Assembly: GCA_035079385.1 (NCBI GenBank)
Contig: JAVHKY010000054.1
Location: 4,689,501 to 4,753,500 of the forward strand
DNA length: 64,000 nucleotides
Reading direction: 5' to 3'
From: Aspidiotus rigidus
Taxonomy: Eukaryota; Arthropoda; Insecta; Hemiptera; Diaspididae
The notes under the pieces were generated by a model. The model did no database searches, was not told where the DNA came from, and saw only the letters and a program-made list of their open reading frames with translations. Positions 9,723 through 21,501 of the stretch are shown here, one piece after another. Numbering within the stretch: position 1 is the first letter of the stretch; each line of letters starts with the position of its first letter. The position numbers and the translations under genes are program-made.

Positions 9723-10060
9723 TCGATTTTATAAACTTATGTGGAGAATAAAGCCAGTCTTTTCTTGTTCCAATTAATTTTTTCTCTCCACGATTAAATC
9801 CTTTTGTATAAGCTATTTAGCTTTCAGAATAGAGTATTTAGTCTATAAAAAAAGTGTATTAGGTCTATTTTTCTTGTAGGTCCCTCAACTGAATCTTACT
9901 CCATTCATGGAATACATACACATAATTTTATAACATAGCCCGAGAGGGGGGTCGTTTCTCGCACAGGACTTGGGCTCCTCCATCCGTCCTATGCCCTGCC
10001 TACCAATTTTCTACGCTTTCCAATAGGAGCAGTGTACGTCAGCCTGTGACTTACTGTAGT

Positions 10061-10275
10061 CTAATTTTCGGGATGGAGGGATTTGATATTAATCGCTCTC
10101 GTCATACCTTTGCCTGTGATTACTGAGGAATCGTCATCAGTACTGAACTCACGGTCAGCTTCTTCGTCCTGACTTAATGCATCCTGCAAGTCATCGTCAA
10201 TGACGTCTACTACCTCTAATACTCCACCAGCATTGAGGCAAATCTGCCCAAGAAACTTTGGTGAACATTTTAACC
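10061..10275 (-). CDS. Exon-like ORF in the loop of the foldback element (possible captured exon)
   Basis: On the minus strand a strong pyrimidine tract ending in ttccttcctag precedes 10275. From there a 71-codon frame runs to a TAG at 10061-10063. It has no initiator Met and enters in phase, needing one nucleotide from an upstream exon. The peptide is acidic, with blocks such as VIDDDLQDALSQDEEAD and STDDDSSVITGKG. It resembles no family I recognise. It could be the last exon of a host gene captured by the element, or of the element's own protein. The splice site and open frame are seen; expression is inferred. Confidence 0.3.
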
Positions 10276-11159
10276 CTAGGAAGGAAAAAAAACAACTATT
10301 TTCAACAAAAATTCAAACAACAGGCTACTAATTTATGGTTAAGGCATGCTACTATGTTATGAATAGCTTATTTGATAGGAAATTTAACGAGGAAAAACTT
10401 TTATTTGAAACACTTTTAAATAAAATTTCAATTTTGGGAAATATATGGGAAAACTGATTTTGGTCCTCTTTTGAACGGCCTTTGCAAAGGCGCTAATTGG
10501 TATAGGGTGAAAATTGAATACGTTATTTGGTATGAAATTTAACGAGGAACAATTTTTGTTTGAAACATTTTTCAATAAAATTTCAATTTCGCGCAATATA
10601 GGCGAAAAACTAAATTTTGGGGGCTTTGAACCCCCACAAAAAAAGAAGTTCCAAGGGGAAAACGCGAGGTTTTCATTATGTTGTTCAGGACCCCATCCTG
10701 AACCATTTTCCGCAAAGAAACGTTTGCTCCAGCAAAATGTTTTTTTTTGCAATATTGCTCCAATTTGCCTACACTATAATACTTTAAGTCGATTACATTT
10801 TGACGTCCATTCAAAATTGACTTCATTTCAAAACTCATTTCGGGACGAGCGAAATTGTATAATTCATTTTCGATGTCCATTTAGGGTATGTACGAGAATC
10901 ACTTACTCCAAATCGACTTCTTGTCGACGTCGAATAGAAGTTCATTGAATTCTGTTCACACATGATCGACTTGAGGATTGCAGTACTCAGGTTAGAAGGG
11001 ATGCGAGTCGATTTTTCGTCGATTTGTAGTCGTTAGTGGTCAATTTCTGGTCGAGATACCCCCGGAACTATTTCGACTGTTAATCGACGTCGCATTGATG
11101 TCAGATCGACGTCGATTTGCGGTCGACATGGTTCAACGGGTGTTTCATGTCTATGTTCG

Positions 11160-12140
11160 TTCTTTGCTGTCTACTTTTATTATTATTATCCAAATTTAGT
11201 ATACTGTATGCCCAGCTGATCTTTGGGATCCTTAGTCTGGTATTCGAATAAATCCAATTTAGGCTACTATAAGCTAGACTGAATAGCATTGTGTATACGG
11301 TATCCTAAGCTGACTAGCTCTAAGGAGCTCATTTGCGAACTAACTCTTGGAGTACACTCGCTCCGCTCGTTTGCTATCTTTCTTAGTCGAGTGTACTGAA
11401 CAATAGAGTGACGAGGTTTAGAATATCAATAAAAGACGAGGATACAGGAGGAAGTTTGGAGCGAAAAGAATTTCTGAAAAAATAATATCGAGTTGAAGTA
11501 ACTCGTGTACAGACGACGTTTGACTTTCTTCCTTATTATTGTTCTCCTCTTCAGTTTCAGTGTCAAATCAAATTTGAGTCGAAATTCTTCCAAGTCCCTC
11601 TCCTATCAGTTCGAGAGTCGAGAGATGGTGGGAACTCGGAAAATTTCGAATCAGGTCTTGGATACCAGCCTCCTAGTATAAGCCTAGTATATAATATCTG
11701 CATGAAACAAAGAGGGTGGCCTAGTATAAAGCTCTAGTATACAAGGAGGTATCTCAACTGTACTAACGTACGAATTAGGAAAGAGGGTTGGCTCAAAAAC
11801 AAGGAAAATTCTGCATCTTAGTATAAGTCTAGTATACTGTATCATCCAGCCCATAATAAAGCTAGTATATGATGGAGAGGGGTCGGAACTGTACAGACGT
11901 ACTGACACAAATCCAGGACTTGGAGAAGATTGGTTCAGCACACTATACAGTATACGGACTAATACGTACAGGCCTAGGAAGCTAATATACAAGGATAGGT
12001 CAGAGCCGTACGGAGGTGCGGGAAAGAAGCAAAAATTCTTCTTAGTCCCAAAATCTTGGTTGTACGGACGAACGGACACAGGGTAGAGGTCGGAGCAAAG
12101 ACATGAAATAATGTCATTAAATCTAAACAATGAACGCTAG
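11160..12140. other. Non-coding stretch with recurring CTAGTATA motif
   Basis: No gene is recognised. Between about 11675 and 11995 the motif ctagtata (or ctagtatac) recurs about eight times at irregular spacing, giving a diffuse degenerate repeat. A single diverged 45-bp monomer lies at about 11575-11630. Confidence 0.4.
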
Positions 12141-12145
12141 GAATC

Positions 12146-12340
12146 ATAATGTCGAATTTGTCGTGACAACTTTCTCTCGGCCCCCCCCCCCTCGCCCCTC
12201 TCTCTGACTTAGCCTCTTCCGCAATTGCGGTCGGGAGTTCTCCACTTATAGAACTCGATACATTGGCTGCGCGTTTTGTGTGTAAAGGCGTGGTCTCACC
12301 CAATTTCGCTGACAAAGTGACGTTTATTATTGTATCCTAT
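12146..12340. repeat. Dispersed repeat, copy 2 (pairs with 3751-3935)
   Basis: Same orientation and block order as 3751-3935, including cattggctgcgcgt and aaaggcgtggtctcaccc. It carries a run of C (about 12181-12190) where the other copy has a mixed pyrimidine tract. It is non-coding as far as can be seen. Confidence 0.7.
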
Positions 12341-12344
12341 TTCT

Positions 12345-13685
12345 TATGAGGATATTCGCGAGTGTCGGATGTCAAAAATGACGACGGAACACACACGAGT
12401 ATAAGTTTTGCAAAACGAGATTAGAGTAAAGGGATATGAGCGAACGCTCCCGAAATTTTGACATATCTTGTTCGTTCGCGCTTGGCTAACCCGCTTTTCA
12501 TTTATACTACGCGAAGATTTAACGCACAGCTTCACCCAATATTCGCTATAATCTTAAGGGGTTAGTTCTTGAAAATGGAAGTAACGATAATATGCGAACA
12601 GTCGCCATGGAAACGCATTACCTTTTATACCATTTCAAAGTCGTCCCTCTTTTTCGCACACGTTTCTTTTCCTCGTTAGTCATGTGACACCGGTAGCGAA
12701 TTTGTTAAAGAGTTTTCGCTCTTTTTTTTTTCTTTCTTTCTTTCCCTCTCTTCTCGGTTTTCCGTTCTTCTCATTTTTCTTCTTTCAATAGGTATACTAG
12801 AAAAGCTTTTCTTTTTGGTTTCAAGTTTTCCCCTATTTGGGTCTTTGTTACGTTGAGAAATCGCGTACCGTACGTCTAAGGAATGAATTTAGGTTTGTTT
12901 GATATAATCAACTGTGTGTATACGATAATTTATTCGCTTTGAACAAGACGAGCGAATACGAGGGTACCTGAGTGTTTTCCTTGTCAAGGGTGTTTGATGA
13001 TTGTTTGAAGGCGCTTTTTGTTGTTGTTCAAGCCCATTCATGAATATATGGAATATCGTACCACGTACTGTGAGTTTGTCATCATCACAAACGACATCGA
13101 CTCTTGTAATGATGTCTTGAAATCGCGTTATGAAGCGTATTCCCTTCACATTCTCTTTAGTTTAGAGAGAACGTGTTTCTATCGAAAACTTCAATCCGGT
13201 ACATTTTAGTTGATGACGCTTAACAGAGTCTCAGTCCTTACATCTTTTATATACGACAGTAGATCATGAGAAATTCAAAGAACTCTTCAGGAGATGAAAA
13301 CCTCTTATCATACTGAGCGGCTTGAAAATCGAACTTTAGAATCACCTCCCATACCACAAAAATTGAGATGATTCCCTGAATAAAATGTCACGATGTAATA
13401 CTTGACACAAATTAAATTAGGAAGAGTATTTTACTATACACGCAAAAAAAATTACGAAAATTAGATTATTTCATGTATTCTAACCTTACTCAACTACTCA
13501 TCAATGAAACTTCAACACTTAACAGAAGAATTCTAGCTTCTCGGTTACATCGCCAAACTCTCCACCCTCCAAACATTTTAGGTAGGTAACTACCAAAATT
13601 ACAGCTTCCCTAACGAAGTTATTCTACGGGTTAAGAATTGGTTTTGGTATTAAGGATGAAATCGAAATCTTGAAGATTCTCAAGT
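12345..13685. other. Non-coding stretch
   Basis: No supported gene. It contains a pyrimidine-rich tract (about 12715-12790) and otherwise unique-looking AT-rich sequence. Confidence 0.35.
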
Positions 13686-13689
13686 TCTC

Positions 13690-15465
13690 CTGAGTCCCAA
13701 GAATTTTTCAAAGTCCTTTCCTTCCTATCATATATTATGGCTTGAAAGTCAAAATTTCCTTCTAAGTTCCTCTCCCTTCATATATTATGGCTTCAGAGTT
13801 GAAATTTCTCCCAAGTCCCCTTTCTATTATTATCATATAATATAGGGTCCGCCAAAAAGATGCAAACAGTTAAAGGGGGAATTGGACTAAATTTGTCGTA
13901 GATCAGTAACGCAAAAAGTTGGATGTATAGAAATTAAAAATTCCGCTACTTTCAAGCACCACTGGATTATTTAGATATTTTTCCAGAATCAGCGTTCAAT
14001 TCAACTTTCAAATCAAGTAAAATATGAAGTTCGAACGATATTTAATTTTTGAGAATTTTGGCAAATTGGTCAATTTTTGGCACATTTTGGTCCATAACTC
14101 GACTCCGCGAAATTTTGTATTTAATGTAAATTGAAGATAAAATTTCTTAAAAAATCTTTCGGAATCCATCACAATTTGAGACTTACATAATTCATAATTT
14201 TTTAAACGAGGTAAGGCCTAGTTGCCATCCTCCAACACCCTGTTTATTTTATTTTATTTTTTTTCAATTTTTTTTTTTTTAATTATTATTATTATTTTGT
14301 ATTTTTGCTTTTTTTTTCCCTTCCTAATTTCTGTAATTTTGTTTTTCTCTTCCTTGTTTTGTAATGTTTCTTTTCTTATTTTTATCTTTATTTTTTATTT
14401 TTTTTATTATTTTTTTTTTATTATTTTCACAATAAAGGGTGTATAAAAAAAAAAAATTAGATAAAACTTTCGAACATGTGAATTACATTTCTAACGTTTC
14501 GCGTTTTTGAGCTACAACAAATTTAGTTCAAAACTCCGTTCAAGTGTTAATATCTTTTTGGCGGACTCTGAATAGCTCGAGAGTCAACATTTTTATACGT
14601 CCCTCCCCTATTATATACTCTCAAGAGTGGAGGACCAGGCATCACATATAGTTCGCTCAAGGGCCAACATTTTAACAGGGAACCTGTTTTATGGGGGGCT
14701 ATTTGAGAAATCTGCCGTGCGCCGTGCGCCGTCCAGCGAAAAACTTAGAAAAATTTCGACCCTCGAGCCATATATGATAGGAGAGGGACTTAGAAAAATT
14801 TCGACCCTCGAGCCATATATGATAGGAGAGGGACTTAGAAAAATTTCGACTCTCGAGCTATAAATGATAGGAGGGGGACTTGGAAAAATGTCGACTCTCG
14901 AGCTATATATTTATGATAGGAGGGGGACTTGGAAAAATTTTGACTCTCGAGCTATCATATATAGCTCCGTCGTTTTTTCAAGTCCCCTCCTGTCATATAT
15001 TATTATAGCTCAACAGTGGAGGCTTATAGTAAATCTAGGCCTCCTTTATACTAGGTCTAGGCTTGTTTGAATTCTCAATACGAAATCCAATTTGCTCATA
15101 AAACAGGTCCCCTGCGTTCCTCGTTTAATTTCGTTAAGGAAGCCGTCGTTTTTTCTAAGTCCCCCTCCTATCATATAGAAATTTGCCATGTGCCGTTGGC
15201 AAAAAACTTGGAAAAATGTTGACTCCTATTTTTTGTATATGTATAGCTTGAAGGATGAAATTTTTTCAAGTCTCCCTTCCATCATAATATAGCTGGAGAG
15301 TGAAAATTCTTCCAAGTCCCCCTCCTATCATATATAGCTTGGAGACCGAGGATGACATTTTTCAAGTTTCCCCTGTATCATAAAATAGCTCGAGAGTCAA
15401 GATTTCTTCAAATCCCCTTTATATCATATATAGCTCGAGAGCGAAATTTTTCCAAGTCTCCCCCT
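13690..15465. repeat. 45-bp minisatellite arrays in both orientations
   Basis: Monomers of the same 45-bp family as at 1667-2440 occur in the 'aagtccccctcctatcatatatagctcgag' orientation at about 13690-13850 and 15160-15465. They occur in the opposite orientation at about 14740-14950, with a switch around 14950-15000. Palindromes related to acaggga-acctgt lie near 14675 and 15095, bounding the central part. A separate element (13855-14569) is inserted in one monomer. The short in-frame ORFs (MIGEGLRKISTLEPY-like) are products of the repeat. Confidence 0.85.
13855..14569. mobile_element. Non-autonomous TIR element nested in a 45-bp monomer
   Basis: gtccgccaaaaagat at 13857-13871 is matched by its complement at 14552-14566; the ends read AGRGTCCGCC. 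The 45-bp monomer stops at the left end (tatcatataata) and resumes at the right end (atagctcgagagtc). This shows an insertion into a pre-existing array. The interior has an extreme T-rich tract (14232-14430) and no transposase. The TSD could not be fixed; it may be very short (TA-type). Confidence 0.6.
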
Positions 15466-15562
15466 CTCCGTGACGTCATCAACCTCGCTCACGCTCGCGG
15501 ACGAAAATTTTCTGAAGGTCCCTCCAACAAAAGGGACATCGGGTTCCCCGCTAAAAATAGTT

Positions 15563-15762
15563 CAAATGACTACTGATTATAGTCCCGGCACTTTGCTCTC
15601 CAAAAAATTGTATAATTTACTGAAACAATTAATAGTTGAACTTACTATAAAAGGTTGTAAACATTGATAAAATTTAGTGATATTTACTATTTCTAATAGT
15701 AAAATTGACCATTTTTTTGCGAACGGGGCGCCAAGCCAGGACTATATTTATAGTCATTTAAA
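15563..15762. mobile_element. Possible short MITE
   Basis: aaatgactactgattatagt at the left is answered by the complement of actatatttatagtcattt at the right, and further inward by cccggc against gccagg. The inverted repeat is imperfect. The interior (~200 bp) is AT-rich and non-coding. No TSD is resolved. Confidence 0.35.
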
Positions 15763-16019
15763 TTGTAGCGATTTTTTTCAGTGTGAACTTCAAAGGCCTC
15801 TACATCTACATCATCATTACGAAAAGATCTAGTTCAAAATTTTAAGGTTTCCGTTTTCTGCGTATTTTAAAACATGCGGGTCGATATTGATGATTTGGAT
15901 TGGGAGAGGCGGTAGTGCGACTACTGATCAGAAATTATGATTTATAATACAAAATAAATTTCCGATTTTTAACATTATTTTTATAATGCTCGTGAGACTA
16001 TTGGAAAAGCCGTCACGGG

Positions 16020-16560
16020 AAATCGTTACCCGGTAAACCAAATCGACCATCACTATGTGTATATGGTCGACATTGGTCGGTTTTTGGTCGTACGACTGAA
16101 AAAAGACCTAATATTATGGTACCATCAGAAAATGGTTGATTTTTAGTAAATTTTTGAGATAAATCGACCAAATTTTGTCTATTCATTTCAGTTGATTGTT
16201 GGTCTGATATTATTTCTACTAAATTTTGATCATATTTTTAGTTGGTTTTTTATCACTATGCGGAATACATTTCGACCCATTTTTTGGTCGTTATAAATTG
16301 TCAATACAAAATGGAATTTTTCCTCGTTTCTTACTCGAAAATTGATATTGTATTTATCACTCAATTTTGACTAAGATTTCTAGTCGATTTCTGGGCCGAT
16401 ATTTTGGGAGATACCTTGATCCAGTTTGAGTAGATTTTTCCTCAACATCTACCAATATTTTTAGTCTTTTTTTTTTTGGTCTATTCTTGTGCAAACCGCG
16501 GTCACTCATTTTTGCCCAAAATTTCCAGCCGATTTCTTGGGAATGAATCAACTATCATAT
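16020..16560. other. GGTCGA/TCGACC-rich degenerate repeat
   Basis: Motifs such as ggtcgatttttggtcg and tggtcga recur at loose intervals, giving a diffuse repeat texture without clear termini. No coding sequence is seen. Confidence 0.35.
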
Positions 16561-16579
16561 TGCTCGCAAACTCGCAGAT

Positions 16580-17420
16580 AAATAAAGATATTTTAAATTA
16601 ATATTCTTAATAATAAAATTATTCAATAAATGAACGTATTCTACTAATCATAAAAATATTAGATTTATTATATTCAATTTAAGCAGGAATAATATTATTA
16701 AATATGATTTTTTTTTAAATTTAAATTTTATATAAATTTCATTTATCGAAATTAAATTTCAACATTATTTAAGAAGTTGATAATATAATATTATTTTGGA
16801 AAAATAAAGATCTTAATTATATTTTCTTGATGTAGTTGATTTAATCAAAATTATTAATTTTTTTCAGAATAATTAATTATTTGATAAACATATTTATATC
16901 AATTTTCAATAAAAATTATTATAAAACAACTAAAAAAATTGAAACCAATCAACTTTTTATATCATTCAGTTTATTTAACATATTTGATCCTTTAAATGAG
17001 AATTAATTATTTAATCATTTCGGTGATTTTAAATAATCATTTTGAACGATGAGAATGATATTTTTCATTTTTTTCTTCAATTTTACATTCAATTAATAGA
17101 AGATTATTAGGTTTATTTATGACAAATAAAAAAATTATTAAAAAACAATTTTTAAAGAGTTAATTTAAAAAACAAAATTAACATAAATTAAATTGATAAA
17201 AATTAATTTATAAATAATAAATTGATAAAAAATAATGATAATTATTGTATTATTTCAACTAAATTATAATAATTAAATTAAAATTACGTAATAATGAACG
17301 AATTTTATAAATTAGATTTAAATCAATAGATACATATAATATTTAGATTCATTAAAAAAAAATATTTAAATTAAACGATTCAATTTTAATTGGTATAAAT
17401 CCATGAAAAATTCCACAAAT
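16580..17420. other. Very AT-rich block of unknown origin
   Basis: About 840 bp with very few G or C bases, in sharp contrast to both flanks. No ORF of note and no tandem period were found. The base composition resembles insect mitochondrial DNA, so a nuclear mitochondrial insertion is possible. However, no mitochondrial gene or rRNA stretch was recognised, so this stays open. Confidence 0.4.
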
Positions 17421-17559
17421 TTCTCAACATTGTCTATATATAATTGAAGGCATGTTAATTAATATTGTAATTTTAGACCAAAATCGGACTCCTCTCGATA
17501 TAATCCTGCTAACGGGATTGCTATCTTAATTTCTTTCTTCTCTCACATGAGGAAGCCTT

Positions 17560-18010
17560 AGATATGGACTGGTCTTTCCTGTCGAAAATGGTGGTCTATT
17601 AATATCATCCAACTATAGACCGTTTTATGGCGTCTTTATTGCCCAAAACTTGATTGTTCTGCTTTGTCAAAAGGGGTCTATTTGTAGTGGTCCCTTAATA
17701 TCGCTTGAATATAGGCTACAACAGACTATTTTATAATCGTCTACATTGCCCGGAAATCTACCAATCTTTTTCGTCAGAAGGATTCTAATTATGGTGGTTT
17801 GTTGACAATGATTAAACATTGACTATGAGAAAATATTTTATATTGTCAAGGTTCCCTAGAAGTCGACTCTTTTTTTTGGTCAAAAATGGTCAAAATATAG
17901 ACAATTGCAGAGGAAGTATGGCCAATGACTGAGAATAGACCATTTTATGGTACCTACATCACCTACAGATCGACTAATTTTTTCATTCAAAATTTTGTCA
18001 AGGTGTATTT
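17560..18010. repeat. Degenerate tandem repeat (tagaccattttatgg type)
   Basis: Related segments start near 17613 (atagaccgttttatggcgtc), 17722 (acagactattttataatcgtc) and 17935 (aatagaccattttatggtac). Each is followed by a similar 'ttgcccaaaa/cacc' stretch. Spacing is about 110 bp or a multiple of it. It is old and diverged. Confidence 0.4.
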
Positions 18011-18019
18011 GCATAAAAA

Positions 18020-20390
18020 TCAATATTCACAGAGATAATAGCAAAAAAACAGCGGGAAAGGCTATTATTCATTGTGGTGGGCGGCGGCGCTCCCAACAGA
18101 AAGGTGAAATCTATCAAAACAGTATGTGACAATCGAACCGAGTTTCATTTTTGTCCGATTAATTTTTTATGCGAAAGTGCTAATTTTTCTTGACTAAGTG
18201 GGAATTACTTATTCATCTCGTTCGGTTTTAGTTTCAATAGCATTGCATCTGTTTTATCTCATGTTCTGGTGCGGTCACGATAACTATCCTCACATTTTTC
18301 AGCCAAGTATATTGAAACACTGTACGAATCCGAGTACCAGAAATTCTCCATTTATTTTTGAGATGCAAATTTTAAAATTCATTCATCTTTATACTCGATA
18401 ATTGTTTGTTTTTCATTGCAGGTATTGATAACGCGCTATGTCCCGGCAGCACTGCTGTTCAAGATTCACAGCTCCTTCAATTTTTAGAATAGACCCCATT
18501 TTTGTACTGTCCACTGAAAGTATCGCTTCAGCCGCTCACTTCGTGATTTGTGGAGAGAGCGAGTCTGTAGGATTGTTTTGCAGTAGCATGTAACGATCCA
18601 GACGAAAGAAAAGAAACCAACAGGAAAACTGAAAATATTCCCCAAAAATTACTCTTAAATATTGACAGTACACAGCATATTTCTAACATACGCGAGTTCC
18701 ACGCGCGCATCCTGCAATCATCATTATTTTCGCACGTGTCATCGCTTATATACAGGTAGGTAAATAAAATATAAATTTCGTAATAAAAACCGAAGAGAGT
18801 AAAAATTCACTCATCCGCTACGCCAATTGATTTATCGCGGAAAACACCTGCTCGCGGTTTTATAACTCTTTCCTTTTCACGACAACTAAAAAAAAGTCCG
18901 CGCCGTCGTAATCGATGTCCGGTTATTAATCAGATCAAAATTTAACCGATGAATATCCGGCTTACACGCAAAGTTTTTTTTTCCACCATCTTTATACAAA
19001 TTAAAACACTCAGTACTCGAGGATTCGATCACCGAGCACCGGTCGAGCACACGTCGCAATGAAAGAAACTCGAGCCTTTAATACGGTATGAAAATTCAAA
19101 GCTACTGCCAATTACTTGTCTTTAAAATTCACGCTTAACCGTTCCAACATCATGAAACGGCGTGCCGGCGTGCGTAATTTGACTACTGTAGAAAAAGAAA
19201 GAAAAAAAAACTACTGCGGTCACGCGTTCCTTTTCACTAAATGCGTGCTCGAATAACAAATAATAATAATCCGTTTTATTATCGACGCCGAGTTTCCCGC
19301 GTGGTATTTACAAATCCCTCGGATTCGAAAACTATCCGAAACAAATAGAAGAACAGAAGAAAATCGTGGACGAAAATATATAATGAAGAGCGAGCATAGA
19401 ATAAAAGAAGCGAAAGAAGGAAAAAAAAAACTGGAAAAATAAAAATTTCGAAAACGAGATGATGAACAATAAAAACTGTTCGCTTAGAGAGGTTGGTGTA
19501 TAATGACGACTCGTGTTGGACACGCGTCCTCATACACTAAGGGAACGGTTGCTTCGAGTTTCGTTGCCTTTATTTTATGTAAGTCTATTATCGACTATTG
19601 ACTGCTTTCGTGTCCCGTGTAATGAGTTCTTGTACTCCGGAGTTAATCCCAGCGGTATATAAATAATAAAGAGTCGCATACACATGATCTCCCACATTCA
19701 GCAATAAACGTCGAAAAATGGTAAAGTTGAAAAAAAAAGAAAGAAAAAAGTTGTTATTACAATTTGTTTTTTGCACGTCAACTCGCAAACTTCGGGGTAA
19801 AAAAACAACGAATTCAGTTAAAATGTGGGAAACCGACGTCGATGATCGTATTTTTTCTTCAAAAGTGGGTGTATTTCGCGCGCGTTGATTATAATAGCCT
19901 TTGAAATATTAGATGCTGATAAATCACGACTGGCTATTTCGTTTTATTCATCGGGTGTCATTAAAGAAATACATTATTGAAATTATCTCAATAATACCAC
20001 ACGTACGCGTAGCTCTACACGTCACTAACGAAGCGATCCAAAGCATGTTTTCAGATTACGAAATAATCTTTTCGCAATAAATTCATTTTTAATAGGTAGG
20101 GGAAAATTATAACAATAACTATACCTACCCTACTTTATGTTACACCCTTTTGAAAAATATTAAATATTATAAGCAGAATTCAAAATAATGCTCAAATAGC
20201 TGAAAGATTTTAGGAAATAATGTTGTTACCCACCTATTTGTGAAAAAAATAAATAGATAAATACCTAAACAATAATAATAATGAAGAGATGAAATGTACT
20301 TTTCAACTAGGGCCTACTAAATTTACTTTTCAAGTTTCAATACAATTATCATCTAGTAAACTCTCGAAGGTGCGCAAAATTTTTCCATAA
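18020..20390. other. Non-coding stretch downstream of the SKA3-like gene
   Basis: No supported gene or element. The sequence is of mixed composition with A-runs near 19200, 19420 and 19730. The ORFs here have no recognisable domains. It may contain the 3' untranslated region of the minus-strand gene ending at 20396. Confidence 0.35.
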
Positions 20391-20395
20391 GTTGA

Positions 20396-21501
20396 TCACT
20401 CAGACGAGTACGAAACATTTGCTAATTTTTCTTTATAAACCTTTGTTCGAAGAATACTTTTCCCAAGAAGTTGCATCGTAATGACGGATACTCCCGGGTC
20501 TATGGGTGTTTTCATAACATCGTCGGTGCGATTAAGTTTTCTCTCCAATAAGGCTAGAGAGTTACTCGTAGTCTCACAATATTCACTCGATATAGATCTA
20601 TTATCCACTTCGTAAGATGCAGCTTTGTCTTTCTTACTCGTATTCCTCGTACTTTTGGAGATTTCTTTGCGAGTACTCATGGGAGACGGGATTAAATCTA
20701 ATGAGGTGTTCAAAGTATTCATGACACTGCTAATATTGACGGATAACATGGTAGAATGTAATTTCCTGAGTTCCAGCGGCTTTTCCTGTTAATGAATCAC
20801 ATTAGCCGTAATAAAATAATGTAGTAATAAGTATTATGAAATTTGATTTGAAGAGGAAATGGAAATTACACTTACATCCCTTCGTAGCGCTGATCGAGGT
20901 TCTAAGAACGATGACGGGGTAGATGAACACAAATTTTCTTTCGGATCTATATTTTCGGTGTCAGTTATCGGAATACTGGGAGGAATGGATCTAAAAAACA
21001 TAACATAAGTAGGTAAATGTGGGAATTCATTCATGAATAAAGCGTAAACTGTCACCTATAGTACGTACGGTTCGTAAGGAATATAGTTTCTTTTCGCCGC
21101 TAATTGAGTTTCCATTTCGTCCAGTTCATTATTTATTTGCTCTATAAAAACAGATATTTGTTGATTATCGTTGATGCGATCTTCCAAAGCATCTTCATGC
21201 GATTTTAACGTTGAGGTAACATCTCGCTATATTCAAAGGAGAAAAACTTCAAGTAAATTGTAAACGTATTGATTTGAAAACGTTGAGGGTGCTCATTTCA
21301 TACAACCTTCATTTCTTCAACTTCATCAATTATTTCATCGAGGATATTTTCACCAATTTTCTTTGTTTTTCGTGGGTCCAGCGACAAGCCCAGGTTCGAA
21401 ACGTTCTCAAATTTTTCTTCTAAACGACGTAAGCCATCATCTATTTTTCGCGCAGCTGACCGCAATTGGTCAAAGTCATGAATACGGAGCAAATCAGACA
21501 T
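20396..21501 (-). CDS. Four-exon coiled-coil protein, possible SKA3-type kinetochore subunit
   Basis: Exons on the minus strand: 21501-21307, 21226-21069, 20990-20876, 20785-20396. Donors are AAG|GTTGTA, ACC|GTACGT and GAT|GTAAGT. Acceptors are tatag|CGA, ttttttag|ATC and ttaacag|GAA. All junctions keep frame (phases 0, 2, 0), giving 858 nt and 285 aa ending at TGA 20396-20398. The N-terminus (MSDLLRIHDFDQLRSAARKI...) is predicted helical over about 115 residues, with heptad-like spacing. It is followed by RNYIPYEP, then a Ser/Thr/Pro-rich tail with a 'STPSS' cluster. Helix layout, length of the helical part and the Tyr-Pro break resemble the SKA3 dimerisation domain (spindle and kinetochore-associated complex, microtubule coupling). 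This family call is tentative; the gene model itself is well supported. Confidence 0.75.

Larger units (their letters stand above)
8510..9822 (+). mobile_element. Penelope-like element PLE-1, 5'-truncated, with inverted arms, tail and 15-bp TSD
   Basis: A 15-bp direct repeat, ataagctatttagct, flanks the insert (8510-8524 and 9808-9822). Inside it, 8524-8588 and 9708-9772 are a perfect 65-bp inverted repeat. A 35-bp tail (9773-9807) lies only on the 3' side. The coding region starts directly at the left arm, within the RT 'GVAMGNPLSP' box, so the copy is truncated there. This is the layout known for Penelope elements: inverted terminal segments, a one-sided tail and an irregular TSD. The remaining ORF is open to its stop, which suggests a fairly young insertion. 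Confidence 0.88.
7141..11148. mobile_element. Foldback-type element with long imperfect inverted arms (~4 kb)
   Basis: The left end cccgttgaaccatgtcgacc (about 7145) reappears as its reverse complement at about 11123-11143. Internally, 7850-8110 pairs with the complement of 10470-10760 over long blocks, such as tttcgcctatat.gcgcgaaattgaaatttt and the run around ccaaataacgtattcaattttca. The outer arms are GTCGA-rich. The left arm has four copies of a ~53-bp unit (7979, 8138, 8285, 8452; spacing about 150-165 bp), the right arm two. The central part (about 9823-10364) is unique and holds an exon-like ORF. A PLE is inserted at the inner end of the left arm (8510-9822). No TSD for the whole element was resolved. 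Confidence 0.7.

Noticed and set aside
14222..14446. 74-aa very hydrophobic plus-strand ORF (FFYFFSIFFFLII...)
   Set aside because: Translation of a T-rich low-complexity tract inside a transposable element.
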